Of a stretch of 64,000 nucleotides of DNA, positions 25,570 to 34,598 are shown one piece after another. The DNA comes from Streptomyces hokutonensis (GTDB lineage: Bacteria > Actinomycetota > Actinomycetes > Streptomycetales > Streptomycetaceae). The stretch is from positions 248,001 to 312,000 of the forward strand of contig NZ_BARG01000031.1 of assembly GCF_000376565.1 (NCBI RefSeq). Reading direction: 5' to 3'. A program made the translations under genes and the position numbers. A model generated the notes under the pieces. It was given only the letters and a program-made list of their open reading frames with translations. It was not told where the DNA came from and did not search any database. The stretch's first letter is position 1. Each line of letters starts with the position of its first letter.

Positions 25570-26328
25570 TCAGGTGTCGCTGTCCAGCAGCAGCGCGTGC
25601 AACTCGGCGGCCCGCCGGGCCAGTTGCTCCGCCTGCTCGGCCCTGGCGCGGGTGCGCGGCCGGGGGAGCGTGATGTCGAGGACCGTACGGATCCGGCCGG
25701 GGCGGGGCGTGAGCACCACCACCCGGTCGGCCAGCATGACCGCCTCGTCGACGGAGTGGGTGACGAGGACGACGGTGGACGGATGCTCGCGGTGCGTGCG
25801 CTGCAACTCGGCGCACAACTCGTCCCGGGTGAGCGCGTCGAGCGCCGAGAACGGCTCGTCCATCAGCAGCACCCGGGGCCGCTGCATCAGCGACCGGCAC
25901 AGCGCCACCCGCTGCTGCATCCCGCCGGACAGCTCGTGCGGCAGGCGCCGCTGGAAGCCGTCGAGGCCCATCGCCTCGATCAGTCCCAGCGCCCGTTTCC
26001 GCGAGCCGTCGCGCCGGTCGCCCGAGATCTCCGCAGGCAGCAGCACATTGTCCAGCACCGACCGCCACGGCAGCAGCGCCGGCCGCTGGAAGAGGACGGC
26101 GCAGTCGGGGCGCGGCCCGGTGACGGCACGGCCGCCCATGAGGACCTCGCCCCGGGTCGGCACCGCCAGTCCGGCGATCAGCCGCAGCAGCGTCGACTTC
26201 CCGCAGCCGGAACGCCCGACGACCGCCACGAACTCACCGTCACCGGCCTCCAGATCGATGCCCTGAAGCGCTTCGACACGGCCGCGCCGATGCGCGAACT
26301 CCTTGGACACGCCCCGTAATTGGATCAC
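25570..26328 (-). CDS. ABC transporter ATP-binding protein (SsuB/TauB-like)
   Basis: A 252-residue importer ATPase. Walker A is GRSGCGKST, the Q-loop LFQRPALLPW, the signature LSGGMQQR and Walker B VLLMDEPFSALD, all in the pattern of the nitrate/sulfonate/taurine family. GTG 26328 is chosen because GGGAG lies at good spacing before it; ATG 26391 has no such site. It is divergent from the substrate-binding protein gene, 156 bp apart, and should energise the permease encoded at 28322-29278. Splitting the ATPase gene from its partners is unusual but functional. Confidence 0.87.
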   Translation of the reverse strand: MIQLRGVSKEFAHRRGRVEALQGIDLEAGDGEFVAVVGRSGCGKSTLLRLIAGLAVPTRGEVLMGGRAVTGPRPDCAVLFQRPALLPWRSVLDNVLLPAEISGDRRDGSRKRALGLIEAMGLDGFQRRLPHELSGGMQQRVALCRSLMQRPRVLLMDEPFSALDALTRDELCAELQRTHREHPSTVVLVTHSVDEAVMLADRVVVLTPRPGRIRTVLDITLPRPRTRARAEQAEQLARRAAELHALLLDSDT

Positions 26329-26484
26329 GCGTCGACTCCCGTCGGCCGCCGTGCGCGGAATACCGAAAATCGCTCTGCTGGATTGTGACATGCACGCGTA
26401 CGATTTGCCGGATCGCGACCCCGGCGACAAACCCCCCACCGACTTCTGCCGTTCCCCCCCCCATTCCCGCTCAGGGGAGGTCGC

Positions 26485-27519
26485 ATGATCCGCTCACCCC
26501 GTACGGCGACGGTTTTCTGCGCGGCGGCCACACTGCTGGCCGCCGCTGCCTGTGGCTCCAACTCGCCTTCGAAGAGCACGAGTTCGGCCAAGGACAAGGT
26601 CACCTACGTCACCGCGTTCGGCGCGGCGGGACGGGACGCCTTCGCCTGGGTGGCCGAGCAGAAGGGCTATTTCCGGCAGGCCGGAATCGACGTGCAGATC
26701 GAACTAGGAAAGGCGACCGGCGAGAACCTCAAGACCCTAGCCTCCGGGAAAGCCCAGTTCACCAGTCTCGACCTGACGGGCGCGATGATTTCCGCCGGAG
26801 CCAAGAACTCCACGGCCTATCGCGACTTCCGCGCGGTGCTCGCCATCCACCAGCGCACTCTCGTCTCCATCATGGCGGTGCAGGGCTCGGGCATCAGCAG
26901 CCCCAAGGACCTCACCGGCAAGAAGATCGCCGCCGCCGCCAACTCCGTGAACCAGCTGCTGTTCCCCGGCTACGCCAAGCTGGCCGGCATCGACACCGCC
27001 GGAATCCACTGGATCGCCGTCCAGCCCGTCCAGCTGGGCCCGGCCCTCGCGAGCGGAAAGGCCGACGCGCTCAGCACGTTCCTGATCGGCCGCCCCACCA
27101 TCGAGAAGGCCACCGTGCAGGCCAGGTCGAAGCACGTCGTCGTGTTCCCCTACAGCACCTATCTGCCCGACCTGTTCGGCAACGCGACGGTCACCACGGC
27201 CACCATCGCCACCAAGCAGCCGGACCTGGTCAAGCGCTTCCGCACCGCCCTGCTCAAGGGGCTGAAGTACACGATCCAACACCCCGACGAGGCAGGGAAG
27301 TTGCTGCACGCCAAGCACCCGGAGACGGATGCCGCGGCGGCCACCCAGGAGATCAAGCTGATGACACCCGCGGTCACGGCCGAGGGCACCGCGAACATCG
27401 GTGTGATCACCGAGGCGCGGATGCAGGGCGCTCTCACCAGCCTGGAGAAGGCCGGGGTCATCCAGCCGGGGACGACACCGCAGGACGTCGTCGACTTCGC
27501 CGCCATGAAGTCGAGTTGA
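26485..27519 (+). CDS. ABC transporter substrate-binding lipoprotein (SsuA/NMT1-like)
   Basis: A 344-residue lipoprotein. The signal peptide ends in the lipobox LAAAAC at residue 22, followed by a Ser/Lys linker. The mature part has the NMT1/SsuA pattern: VAEQKGYFRQAGIDVQIE, LASGKAQFTSLDLTGAM, VLAIHQRTLVSIMAVQGSGI and LTGKKIAAAANSVN. It should capture a sulfonate, pyrimidine precursor or nitrate-like ligand outside the cell. GGGGAGG precedes the ATG. It heads the operon with the methyltransferase and permease genes. Confidence 0.88.
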   Translation: MIRSPRTATVFCAAATLLAAAACGSNSPSKSTSSAKDKVTYVTAFGAAGRDAFAWVAEQKGYFRQAGIDVQIELGKATGENLKTLASGKAQFTSLDLTGAMISAGAKNSTAYRDFRAVLAIHQRTLVSIMAVQGSGISSPKDLTGKKIAAAANSVNQLLFPGYAKLAGIDTAGIHWIAVQPVQLGPALASGKADALSTFLIGRPTIEKATVQARSKHVVVFPYSTYLPDLFGNATVTTATIATKQPDLVKRFRTALLKGLKYTIQHPDEAGKLLHAKHPETDAAAATQEIKLMTPAVTAEGTANIGVITEARMQGALTSLEKAGVIQPGTTPQDVVDFAAMKSS

Positions 27520-27524
27520 CGGCC

Positions 27525-28325
27525 GTGGAGACCCCGCTCTCGTACGTCTTCGACAACGACCATCCCGAGGCCGCCGACCGACACGGTCAACTCCCCGCGA
27601 TCCTCGACGAGTTCACGATCGCACGACTCTCCTCCCTGGGTGACCTGAGCGGCCTGCGCTGCCTGGAGACCGGCGCCGGGGGCGGCAGCGTCGCCGACTG
27701 GCTCGCCCGCGCGACCGGACCTTCCGGCCGGGTGCTGGCCACCGACGTCAACACCCGCCATCTGCCGCCGAATCCGCCGTACGACGTGCTGGTGCACGAC
27801 CTGGAGAAGGACCCGGTGCCGGACGGACCCTGGGACGTGATCCACGCCCGGCTGGTGCTGCTGCACCTGCCCGGGCGGGAGGCCGTGCTCCGGAGGCTCG
27901 CGGCAGCCCTCGCGCCCGGCGGCGCGCTGGTGCTGGAGGACTTCGAGACGACCTTCCGCAAGCTGGTCCTCGCGGCCCCCACCCCGCAGGCTGCCCAACT
28001 GGTCGACCTCTACCACGAGTTGCTCGTCGAACGCGTCCTGCCCGCCCACGGCAACGACCCCACCTGGGCCGGACGGGTGCCCGCCGCCATGCTGGAGGCC
28101 GGCCTGACCGACGTGGACACCGCGATCCACTCCCGCTCCTGGCCGGGCGGCACCGCGGGCGCGCTGCTGATCGCCGCGAACATCGCGCAGGCACGCGAGG
28201 ACTTCCTCGCGGCCGGCCTGACGGAGACCCAACTCGCCGAGCTGGACCGGCTGGTGGCCGACCCCCGGCTGCTGGTGCGCGGCCACTTCACCTACTCGAC
28301 CATCGGCCGCAGGCCCTCGGTGTGA
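27525..28325 (+). CDS. SAM-dependent methyltransferase inside an ABC importer operon
   Basis: A 266-residue class I methyltransferase. LETGAGGGSVADWLARA is motif I, HDLEKDPVPDGPWDVIHARLVLLHLP spans motif II and LAPGGALVLEDFE motif III. It starts at GTG 27525, 5 bp after the substrate-binding protein stop, and its TGA overlaps the GTG of the permease gene, so translation is coupled on both sides. That tight placement suggests that the methyl acceptor is related to the imported compound, but this is inference. Confidence 0.85.
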   Translation: METPLSYVFDNDHPEAADRHGQLPAILDEFTIARLSSLGDLSGLRCLETGAGGGSVADWLARATGPSGRVLATDVNTRHLPPNPPYDVLVHDLEKDPVPDGPWDVIHARLVLLHLPGREAVLRRLAAALAPGGALVLEDFETTFRKLVLAAPTPQAAQLVDLYHELLVERVLPAHGNDPTWAGRVPAAMLEAGLTDVDTAIHSRSWPGGTAGALLIAANIAQAREDFLAAGLTETQLAELDRLVADPRLLVRGHFTYSTIGRRPSV

Positions 28326-29278
28326 AACGCGTTCGGGCAGCGCGGGCCTCCGGTCTGAGACACGCGCCGGCAGCGCGGGCCTCCGGGGCGAAAGGGGTTC
28401 CGGGGGAGCGAGCCCCTGGCGTGAAACGGGTTCCGGAGGCACAGCCCCCTGCTGCGGAACGCGTTCCGGCAGCGCAGCCTCCCGGCGGGAGACCCGTCCC
28501 GGCAGCGCGGATCCCCGGCGCGAGACGCCTCCTGTCGGCGGGCTCGCCGGTCCTCGCGGCCGTATGCGCGCTCGCCGCGTGGTGGCTGGCGACCGACGTC
28601 TTCGACATCCGTCCCTTCCTGCTGCCCGCGCCCCCCGACGTCGTCGACGCCTTCACCCGGCTGCCCGGCTATCTGCTCCGCCAGACCTGGCAGACGTTCA
28701 CCGAGACGGCCGTCGGTTTCGGCCTGGCCGTCGGCGCGGGACTCGTGACCGCCGTGCTGCTCACCGCGTCCCGGGGCGTGGAGCGTGCGGTGATGCCGCT
28801 GCTGGTCGCCGTGAACGCCGTACCGAAGATCGCGGTGGCACCGCTCCTCGTGGTGTGGCTCGGCTTCGGCGCGGCCCCGAAGGTGTTCATGGTGGCGCTG
28901 CTCGCCTGGTTCCCGGTGGTGGTGTCGACGATGGCGGGACTGACGTCCGTCCCCCTGGAACTGACCGAGCTGGCCCACTCCCTCACCGCGTCCCGCTGGC
29001 AGACCTACCGCAAGCTCCGCATCCCCTGGGCCCTGCCGCAGGTCTTCACCGGCCTGCGCCTCGGCGTCACCCTCGCCGTCGTGGGCGCGGTCGTCGGTGA
29101 GTTCGCGGGCGGCGACCAGGGACTCGGCTACGTCATCGTGGCCTCCGGCGGCAACGCCGACACGCCTCTCGCGTTCGCCGCGATGGCCCTGCTCAGCGCC
29201 ATGAGTGTGCTGCTCTTCTACGCGGTCGTCCTCGCGGAGCGGGCACTGCTGCCCTGGGCCCGCGAGACCACCGGCTGA
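28322..29278 (+). CDS. ABC transporter permease (SsuC/TauC-like) with repeat-bearing N-terminus
   Basis: A 318-residue permease. The membrane part starts near residue 72 (SPVLAAVCALAAWWLATD). The cytoplasmic EAA-type loop is ELAHSLTASRWQTYRKLRIPWALPQ. It belongs to the binding-protein-dependent SsuC/TauC group and pairs with the substrate-binding protein (26485-27519) and ATPase (25570-26328). Residues 3-68 are six copies of an 11-residue basic Pro/Ala repeat not found in ordinary SsuC proteins. The GTG start overlaps the upstream TGA; a later start within the repeat, for example a GTG near 28420, is possible and would shorten it. Confidence 0.85.
   Translation: MKRVRAARASGLRHAPAARASGAKGVPGERAPGVKRVPEAQPPAAERVPAAQPPGGRPVPAARIPGARRLLSAGSPVLAAVCALAAWWLATDVFDIRPFLLPAPPDVVDAFTRLPGYLLRQTWQTFTETAVGFGLAVGAGLVTAVLLTASRGVERAVMPLLVAVNAVPKIAVAPLLVVWLGFGAAPKVFMVALLAWFPVVVSTMAGLTSVPLELTELAHSLTASRWQTYRKLRIPWALPQVFTGLRLGVTLAVVGAVVGEFAGGDQGLGYVIVASGGNADTPLAFAAMALLSAMSVLLFYAVVLAERALLPWARETTG
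28328..28525 (+). repeat. Six 33-bp tandem repeats encoding an 11-residue unit
   Basis: Degenerate tandem copies with period 33 bp translate as units such as HAPAARASGAK, RVPEAQPPAAE, RVPAAQPPGGR and PVPAARIPGAR. At the DNA level the units share a GGCAGCGCGG..CC core. The array sits exactly between the upstream methyltransferase stop and the first membrane helix of the permease. Confidence 0.75.
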
Positions 29279-29390
29279 GCGACCCCTGCGCGACGCCTCC
29301 CGGTAACCAGTGCGTTTCGGACGTTAATTTCCGCGCCCAAAGGGTTGGCGGGAAACCATCCCCTCGTTATCGTTCACGCACTTCACTCAA

Positions 29391-29421
29391 TCGTTCCGCT
29401 GAACGAATAGCTGAACGAATA
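29391..29421. promoter_or_regulatory. Repeat cluster upstream of the peptide-importer operon
   Basis: TCGTTC-4-GAACGA (29391-29406) is followed by a perfect 12-bp tandem duplication, GCTGAACGAATA twice (29398-29421). It lies 20 bp before the first operon start. The GAACGA/TCGTTC half-sites could be a repressor operator, perhaps for the TetR encoded at the end of the operon. Confidence 0.5.
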
Positions 29422-29441
29422 GCGACAAGGACGGTCGGTAC

Positions 29442-31025
29442 ATGTCCGACATCCACCACCCGGGCCGCCGGTCGGTGCTCACCGCGGGCCTCGCCTCGGC
29501 GGCGGCACTCGGCGGGTCCTGGCTGCTGACCGGCTGTGCCGGGGCGGAGGCCGCCCCCGTCCTGCCGGCCGCCGCCGCGAAGGGCGCCCCCGACCGCGGC
29601 GGCACCCTGCGCATCGCCCGGCCGCCCGCCTCCGACGCCGAGACCCTCGACCCGGCCAGCTCGCTGTCCGCGTACGAGTACCTGGGCGCCCTCTACAACC
29701 GGCTCGTCCGCATCGGCTCGAACGGCGAGCTCGCCCCCGACCTCGCCGAGTCCTGGGAGCCCGACGCCAAGGCCCGCACCTGGACCTTCCACCTCCGCAA
29801 GGGCGTCACCTTCCACAACGGCCGCGCCTTCACCTCCGCGGACGCCGCCTACTCCCTGCGCCACATCCTCGACAAGGCGACAGCGTCCCCGCAGGCCGCC
29901 GTCCTCGCCCCGCTCATCGACCCGGCGAAGCTGGGCACGCCCGACGCCCACACCCTCGTCGTCCCCCTCAAGACCCCGAACGCCGAGTTCCCCAGCCTGC
30001 TGACGCACTACAACTGCTACGTCATCCCCGACGGCAGCGCGAAGTCCGTCGGCCGCACCGGCATCGGCACCGGCCCCTTCAAGCTGGAGTCGTTCGCCCC
30101 GGCGGGCCCCGGCCGCGTCACCGCGTACACGGACCACTGGGCGGGCCGCCCCGTCCTCGACGCGATCGCCTTCTACTCGGTCGCCGACATGTCGGCCCGC
30201 TCGAACGCCTTGCTGGCAGGGCAGGTTGACCTCCTCTCCCAGACCAACCTCGACTTCGCGACCGCCCGCGTGGTCGCCGCCTCGGACCGCGCGACCATCG
30301 CCCGCGTGAAGAACGCCCAGTGGTACGTCCTCCCGATGCTCACCACCGAGAAGCCCTTCACCGACGTCCGCGTCCGCCAGGCGATGAAGCTCGCCTACGA
30401 CCCCGAGCACGTCGTACAGGTCGCCCTCCAGGGCGCGGGCACGCCGGGCTGGGACAACCCGGTGCCGCCCAGCGACCCGGCCTACATCTCCGCGCACCCC
30501 AAGCACGACCCGGAGCAGGCGAAGTACCTGCTCAAGCAGGCGGGCCACGAGGGCCTGGCGATGGACCTCTACACCTCCTCCTACGACCCGCTGTTCACGC
30601 CGATGGCGCTCGCCTACCAGGACTCGGCGAAGCGGGCCGGCATCCGCATCAAGGTCAAGACGGCCTCCGCGGACTCCTACTACACACAGATCTGGATGAA
30701 GAAGCCGCTGATGGCGACCTACTGGTTCACGGGCCGGCCCGTCGACCAGCTCTTCACCCAGATCTTCCGCAGCGGCTCCTCGTACAACGAGACCGCCTGG
30801 TCCGACAAGGGCTTCGACGCGGTCCTCGACCGGGCCCGCGCCGAACTCGACGACACCAAGCGGCGCGAACTGTACGGCGAGGCACAGACGTTGGTGATCG
30901 AGAAGGGTGGGGCGATGACCCCGATGTTCGCCGACCGGCTCGTCGGCATCTCCCGCAAGGTACGCGGATACGCCGAGCACGGCTTCGAGTTCGACTACCT
31001 GGGCATCGGCCTGAAGGGAGCCTGA
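29442..31025 (+). CDS. Peptide ABC transporter substrate-binding lipoprotein (SBP_bac_5)
   Basis: A 527-residue binding protein. RRSVLTAGLASAAALGGSWLLTGC is a Tat-like signal ending in a lipobox Cys. The mature domain shows the DppA/OppA order: TLDPASSLSAYEYLGALYNRL, LAPDLAESWEPDAKARTWTFHLRKGVTFHNG and FTDVRVRQAMKLAYD. It captures peptides or similar large solutes outside the cell. First gene of a six-gene operon with 2-bp to overlapping junctions. Confidence 0.92.
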   Translation: MSDIHHPGRRSVLTAGLASAAALGGSWLLTGCAGAEAAPVLPAAAAKGAPDRGGTLRIARPPASDAETLDPASSLSAYEYLGALYNRLVRIGSNGELAPDLAESWEPDAKARTWTFHLRKGVTFHNGRAFTSADAAYSLRHILDKATASPQAAVLAPLIDPAKLGTPDAHTLVVPLKTPNAEFPSLLTHYNCYVIPDGSAKSVGRTGIGTGPFKLESFAPAGPGRVTAYTDHWAGRPVLDAIAFYSVADMSARSNALLAGQVDLLSQTNLDFATARVVAASDRATIARVKNAQWYVLPMLTTEKPFTDVRVRQAMKLAYDPEHVVQVALQGAGTPGWDNPVPPSDPAYISAHPKHDPEQAKYLLKQAGHEGLAMDLYTSSYDPLFTPMALAYQDSAKRAGIRIKVKTASADSYYTQIWMKKPLMATYWFTGRPVDQLFTQIFRSGSSYNETAWSDKGFDAVLDRARAELDDTKRRELYGEAQTLVIEKGGAMTPMFADRLVGISRKVRGYAEHGFEFDYLGIGLKGA

Positions 31026-31027
31026 CC

Positions 31028-31984
31028 ATGCTCTCCTTCATAACCCGCCGCATAGCGGCCGCAGTTGGCACCCTCTTCCTCTCCTCCGTCCTCGTCTTCC
31101 TCGCCGTCCAGGCCCTGCCCGGCGACGTCGCCACGCAGATCCTCGGCAAGGACGCGACGCCGGACGCGGTGGCCGCCCTGCGCGAGAAGCTGAAACTCGA
31201 CAAGCCCGCCTGGGAGCGGTACGCCGACTGGGTGGGTGGTGCCCTCCACGGCGACTTCGGCACCTCCCTCGTCTCCGGCAAGGCAGTGGGCGGCGAGGTG
31301 AGCACGTACCTCGGCAACTCCGCCCTGATCGCCCTCGTCACGGTCCTCTTCGCGGTCACCGGCTCGATCGTCCTGGGCGTCCTCGCGGGCCTGTACCGCG
31401 ACCGCTGGCCCGACCACCTCATCTCCACGGTCAGCCTCGTCGGCATGAGCGTCCCCGAGTTCGTCGTCGCGACCGTCCTCGTCCTGTGCTTCTCGGTCGC
31501 CCTCCCGTGGTTCCCGGCGGTCGTCCTCTACGGCCCGGACGCCTCGGTCGGCCAACTCCTGCCCGCCGTATGGCTTCCCGCCCTCGCGCTCGCCGTGGTG
31601 ATGGCCGCCTACATCGTCCGCATGGCCCGCACCTCGGTCATCGACGTGATGGCCACCGAGTACGTCACCACCGCCCGCCTCAAGGGCCTCTCCACCTGGC
31701 GGGTCGTCACCCGGCACGCCCTGCCGAGCGCCCTGCTGCCCACCCTGCACGTCATCGCGCTCAACGTGGCCTGGCTGGTCGGCGGGGTCGCGGTGGTCGA
31801 GAACGTCTTCAACTACCCCGGCATCGGCAAGCTGATGCTCTCCTCGGTGCAGAACCGCGACCTGCCCACCATCCAGGCCATCGCCCTCATCAGCGCGGTC
31901 GTCTACGTCGTCTGCAACCTCGCCGCAGACCTGGCCACCATGGCCCTCAACCCCAGGCTCCGCACCCGAGGGAGGACTCGATGA
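31028..31984 (+). CDS. Peptide ABC transporter permease (DppB-like)
   Basis: A 318-residue permease with six predicted helices. The first helix is followed by the typical VQALPGDVATQILGKDATPD, and the EAA loop reads EYVTTARLKGLSTWRVVTRHALPSALLPT. ATG 31028 lies 2 bp after the binding-protein stop, and its stop overlaps the next start (ATGA). Confidence 0.92.
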   Translation: MLSFITRRIAAAVGTLFLSSVLVFLAVQALPGDVATQILGKDATPDAVAALREKLKLDKPAWERYADWVGGALHGDFGTSLVSGKAVGGEVSTYLGNSALIALVTVLFAVTGSIVLGVLAGLYRDRWPDHLISTVSLVGMSVPEFVVATVLVLCFSVALPWFPAVVLYGPDASVGQLLPAVWLPALALAVVMAAYIVRMARTSVIDVMATEYVTTARLKGLSTWRVVTRHALPSALLPTLHVIALNVAWLVGGVAVVENVFNYPGIGKLMLSSVQNRDLPTIQAIALISAVVYVVCNLAADLATMALNPRLRTRGRTR

Positions 31985-32868
31985 CCACGCTCGACACCGC
32001 TGCGCCGACCACCGTACGAGGCGCCCGCACCGCCCGCGCCTGGCGCACCCTGAGCACCTCCCGCACGGCGCTCATCGGCCTCGCGATCGTCGCCGTACAC
32101 ATCGTGATCGCCCTGCTGGCCCCGCTCCTCACCTCCTACGACCCGATCGCCAACGACGCCAACCACGCCCTGCTCGGCTCCAGTTGGAGCCACTGGGCCG
32201 GCACCGACCAGTACGGCCGCGACGTCCTCGCCCGCGTCCTCTACGGCGGCCGGTACGCCCTCGGCGTCTCCCTCGCCGCCACTCTCCTCACCGTCGCCCT
32301 CGGGACGGTCATCGGCTGCGCTGCGGCCCTGCGCGGCGGCTGGTTCGACGACGTACTGGGCCGGATCCTGGACGCGGTCCTCTCCGTACCGTCGATCCTC
32401 GCCCTGCTCGTCGTGGTGACCGCCCTCGGCACCGGCCCGTCGGTCATCGTCCTCGCCGTCGCGATCACCTTCGTCCCGCAGGTCGTCCGTGTCGTGCGCG
32501 GCGCCGCCCTCGCGGTCGTCCCCGCCGACTATGTGACCGCGGCCCGTGCCCGAGGTGAGAGCACCTGGTCGATCCTGCGCCGGGAGATCCTGCCGAACAT
32601 CACGGACGTGGTGTGCGTGGAGTTCGCGATGCGGGCCTCCTGGGTCGTGCTGCTGATCTCCTCGCTGTCCTTCCTCGGCTTCGGCGCCGACCCGCCGACT
32701 CCGGACTGGGGCCTGATGGTTGCCGAGAACCGCACCGCCATCACCGTCGTCCCGATGGCGAGCATCGCTCCCATCATCGCCCTGGCCACCCTCGTGGTCG
32801 GGCTCAACCTCGCGGCCGACGGCCTGTCCAAGGCGTGGGGCGTCGACCGGATCAGGGAGGGCTCCTGA
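31981..32868 (+). CDS. Peptide ABC transporter permease (DppC-like)
   Basis: A 295-residue permease. A cytoplasmic N-terminus (about 35 residues) precedes the first helix, then the conserved YDPIANDANHALLGSSWSHWAGTDQYGRDVLARVLYGGR region of the DppC group is present in pattern. The EAA loop is DYVTAARARGESTWSILRREILPN. It overlaps its neighbours on both sides by 1-4 bp and forms the heterodimeric channel with the DppB-like subunit. Confidence 0.92.
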   Translation: MTTLDTAAPTTVRGARTARAWRTLSTSRTALIGLAIVAVHIVIALLAPLLTSYDPIANDANHALLGSSWSHWAGTDQYGRDVLARVLYGGRYALGVSLAATLLTVALGTVIGCAAALRGGWFDDVLGRILDAVLSVPSILALLVVVTALGTGPSVIVLAVAITFVPQVVRVVRGAALAVVPADYVTAARARGESTWSILRREILPNITDVVCVEFAMRASWVVLLISSLSFLGFGADPPTPDWGLMVAENRTAITVVPMASIAPIIALATLVVGLNLAADGLSKAWGVDRIREGS

Positions 32869-34598
32869 TGACCCCGATCGTTTCCGTCAACTCCCTGTCC
32901 GTGGCCTACCGTTCGGGCGGCCGGGACGTGCCCGTCGTGCACGAGGTGTCGCTCGATGTCGCCGAGGGGCAGACCCACGCGCTCGTCGGCGAGTCCGGCA
33001 GCGGCAAGTCGACCGTCGCCGCGACCCTGCTCGGGCATCTGCGACACGGTTCGCGGATCACCGGCGGGTCCGTCCAGGTGTCCGGCGCCGACGTATTCGC
33101 CCTGCCCGCAAGGGAGTTGCGAGGGCTGCGCGGCGGCACGGTCGCGATGGTCGGCCAGAACGCCGGCCACGCCCTCACGCCCTCCATGCGCATCGGACGC
33201 CAGATAGCGGAGGCGGGCGGCGAGGTCCCCGTCACGGAACTCCTCGCACAGGTCCGGCTGCCGAACCCGGCCGACCTGGCCCGCCGCTATCCGCACGAAC
33301 TCTCCGGCGGCCAGCAGCAGCGTGTCGCCATCGCCATGGCCATCGCGGCCCGCCCCAAGGTCCTGGTCCTCGACGAACCGACCACCGGCCTGGACGTCAT
33401 CACCCAGCGCAGCGTCCTCGACCTGATCGCCGCCCTGAGCGACGAACTCGGCCTGGCCGCCGTGCTGGTGAGCCACGACCTCGGCGTCGTCGCCCACATG
33501 GCCGACGAGGTGACCGTCCTGCGGTCCGGTCGGGTGGTTGAATCGGCGCCCACCAGGCAGCTGTTCGCCCAGCCCCAAGACCCGTACACCAAGCGCCTGT
33601 TGGCGAGCGTGCCGCGGCTCGACGACACCGGGCTCGCGGTCGTCGGCGAGGCGGGGGAGCGGGAGGTCAGGCCCAAGGCGGAGGTGCCCGCCGACGCTCC
33701 CGTGGCCGTGTCCGCGCAGGACGTCACCATCGACTACGGCAGCACCCGTGCCGTGCACGGCGTCTCCTTCGACGTCCGGCGCGGCGAAGTCCTCGCCCTC
33801 GTCGGCGAGTCGGGCAGCGGCAAGTCCACCCTCGCGTGGACCCTGGCGGGTCTGCGCACCCCGTCCGGCGGCACGATGCGCCACGAGGACGGCGACCTGG
33901 CCCGGCCGGCGCAGCAACGGCCGCTGTCCCTGCGCCGCCGGGTGCAGCTCGTCTTCCAGAACGCGGACACCTCGCTCAACCCCCGCCGTTCCGTGGGCGA
34001 CGCGGTCCGCCACCCGTTGCGCTTCTTCGGCACGGCGGCCGACCGGCCGGAGGCGGCCGAGCGCGCCCGCCGACTCATCTCCGACGTACGGCTCGACCCG
34101 GCCCTCGCGGACCGCCTTCCCGCGCAGCTCTCCGGCGGCCAGCGTCAACGCATCGGTATCGCAAGGGCGTTGGCGGGTGAGCCGGACGTCCTGATCGCCG
34201 ACGAGATCACCACCGCCCTGGATGTGTCGGTCCAGGCGGACGTACTCCGCCTCCTCGACGACCTCCGGCGCGAACGCGACCTCGCCTGCCTGTTCATCAG
34301 CCATGACCTGGCGGTCGTACGGGGCATCGCGGACCGGGTCGTCGTACTGCGCCACGGAGTCGTTGTCGAGGAGGGCCCGACGGAGACCGTCTTCGCCGAC
34401 CCCCAACACCCCTACACCCGCCAACTGATGGCCGCCGCCCTCGAACCCGACCCCGACGCGCTGCCCTACGTCGACGACACCGCCGACTGGGCCGACGCGG
34501 CCGACGGGGACGACATCTGGACCGACCACGGCGCCGACGGCCACCGCGTCCGACGCTGGCGCCCCCTCGACGCCCCCGTGGCAGAAGGAGCTTTGTGA
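32868..34598 (+). CDS. Peptide ABC transporter ATPase, DppD-DppF fusion
   Basis: A 576-residue protein with two complete ABC domains. The first (about 5-255) has GESGSGKST, LSGGQQQR and VLDEPTTGLD. The second (about 280-535) has GESGSGKST, LSGGQRQR and IADEITTALD. Both carry the peptide-importer C-terminal extension (DPYTKRLLASVPRL; HPYTRQLMAAALEPD). The single-chain fusion replaces separate DppD and DppF and is common in actinomycetes. It ends in an acidic Asp-rich tail. Translation is coupled to the hydrolase gene by a 4-bp overlap. Confidence 0.92.
   Translation: MTPIVSVNSLSVAYRSGGRDVPVVHEVSLDVAEGQTHALVGESGSGKSTVAATLLGHLRHGSRITGGSVQVSGADVFALPARELRGLRGGTVAMVGQNAGHALTPSMRIGRQIAEAGGEVPVTELLAQVRLPNPADLARRYPHELSGGQQQRVAIAMAIAARPKVLVLDEPTTGLDVITQRSVLDLIAALSDELGLAAVLVSHDLGVVAHMADEVTVLRSGRVVESAPTRQLFAQPQDPYTKRLLASVPRLDDTGLAVVGEAGEREVRPKAEVPADAPVAVSAQDVTIDYGSTRAVHGVSFDVRRGEVLALVGESGSGKSTLAWTLAGLRTPSGGTMRHEDGDLARPAQQRPLSLRRRVQLVFQNADTSLNPRRSVGDAVRHPLRFFGTAADRPEAAERARRLISDVRLDPALADRLPAQLSGGQRQRIGIARALAGEPDVLIADEITTALDVSVQADVLRLLDDLRRERDLACLFISHDLAVVRGIADRVVVLRHGVVVEEGPTETVFADPQHPYTRQLMAAALEPDPDALPYVDDTADWADAADGDDIWTDHGADGHRVRRWRPLDAPVAEGAL

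Noticed and set aside
26385..27524. Upstream extension of the methyltransferase frame
   Set aside because: The extension overlaps the substrate-binding protein in another frame; the real gene starts at GTG 27525.
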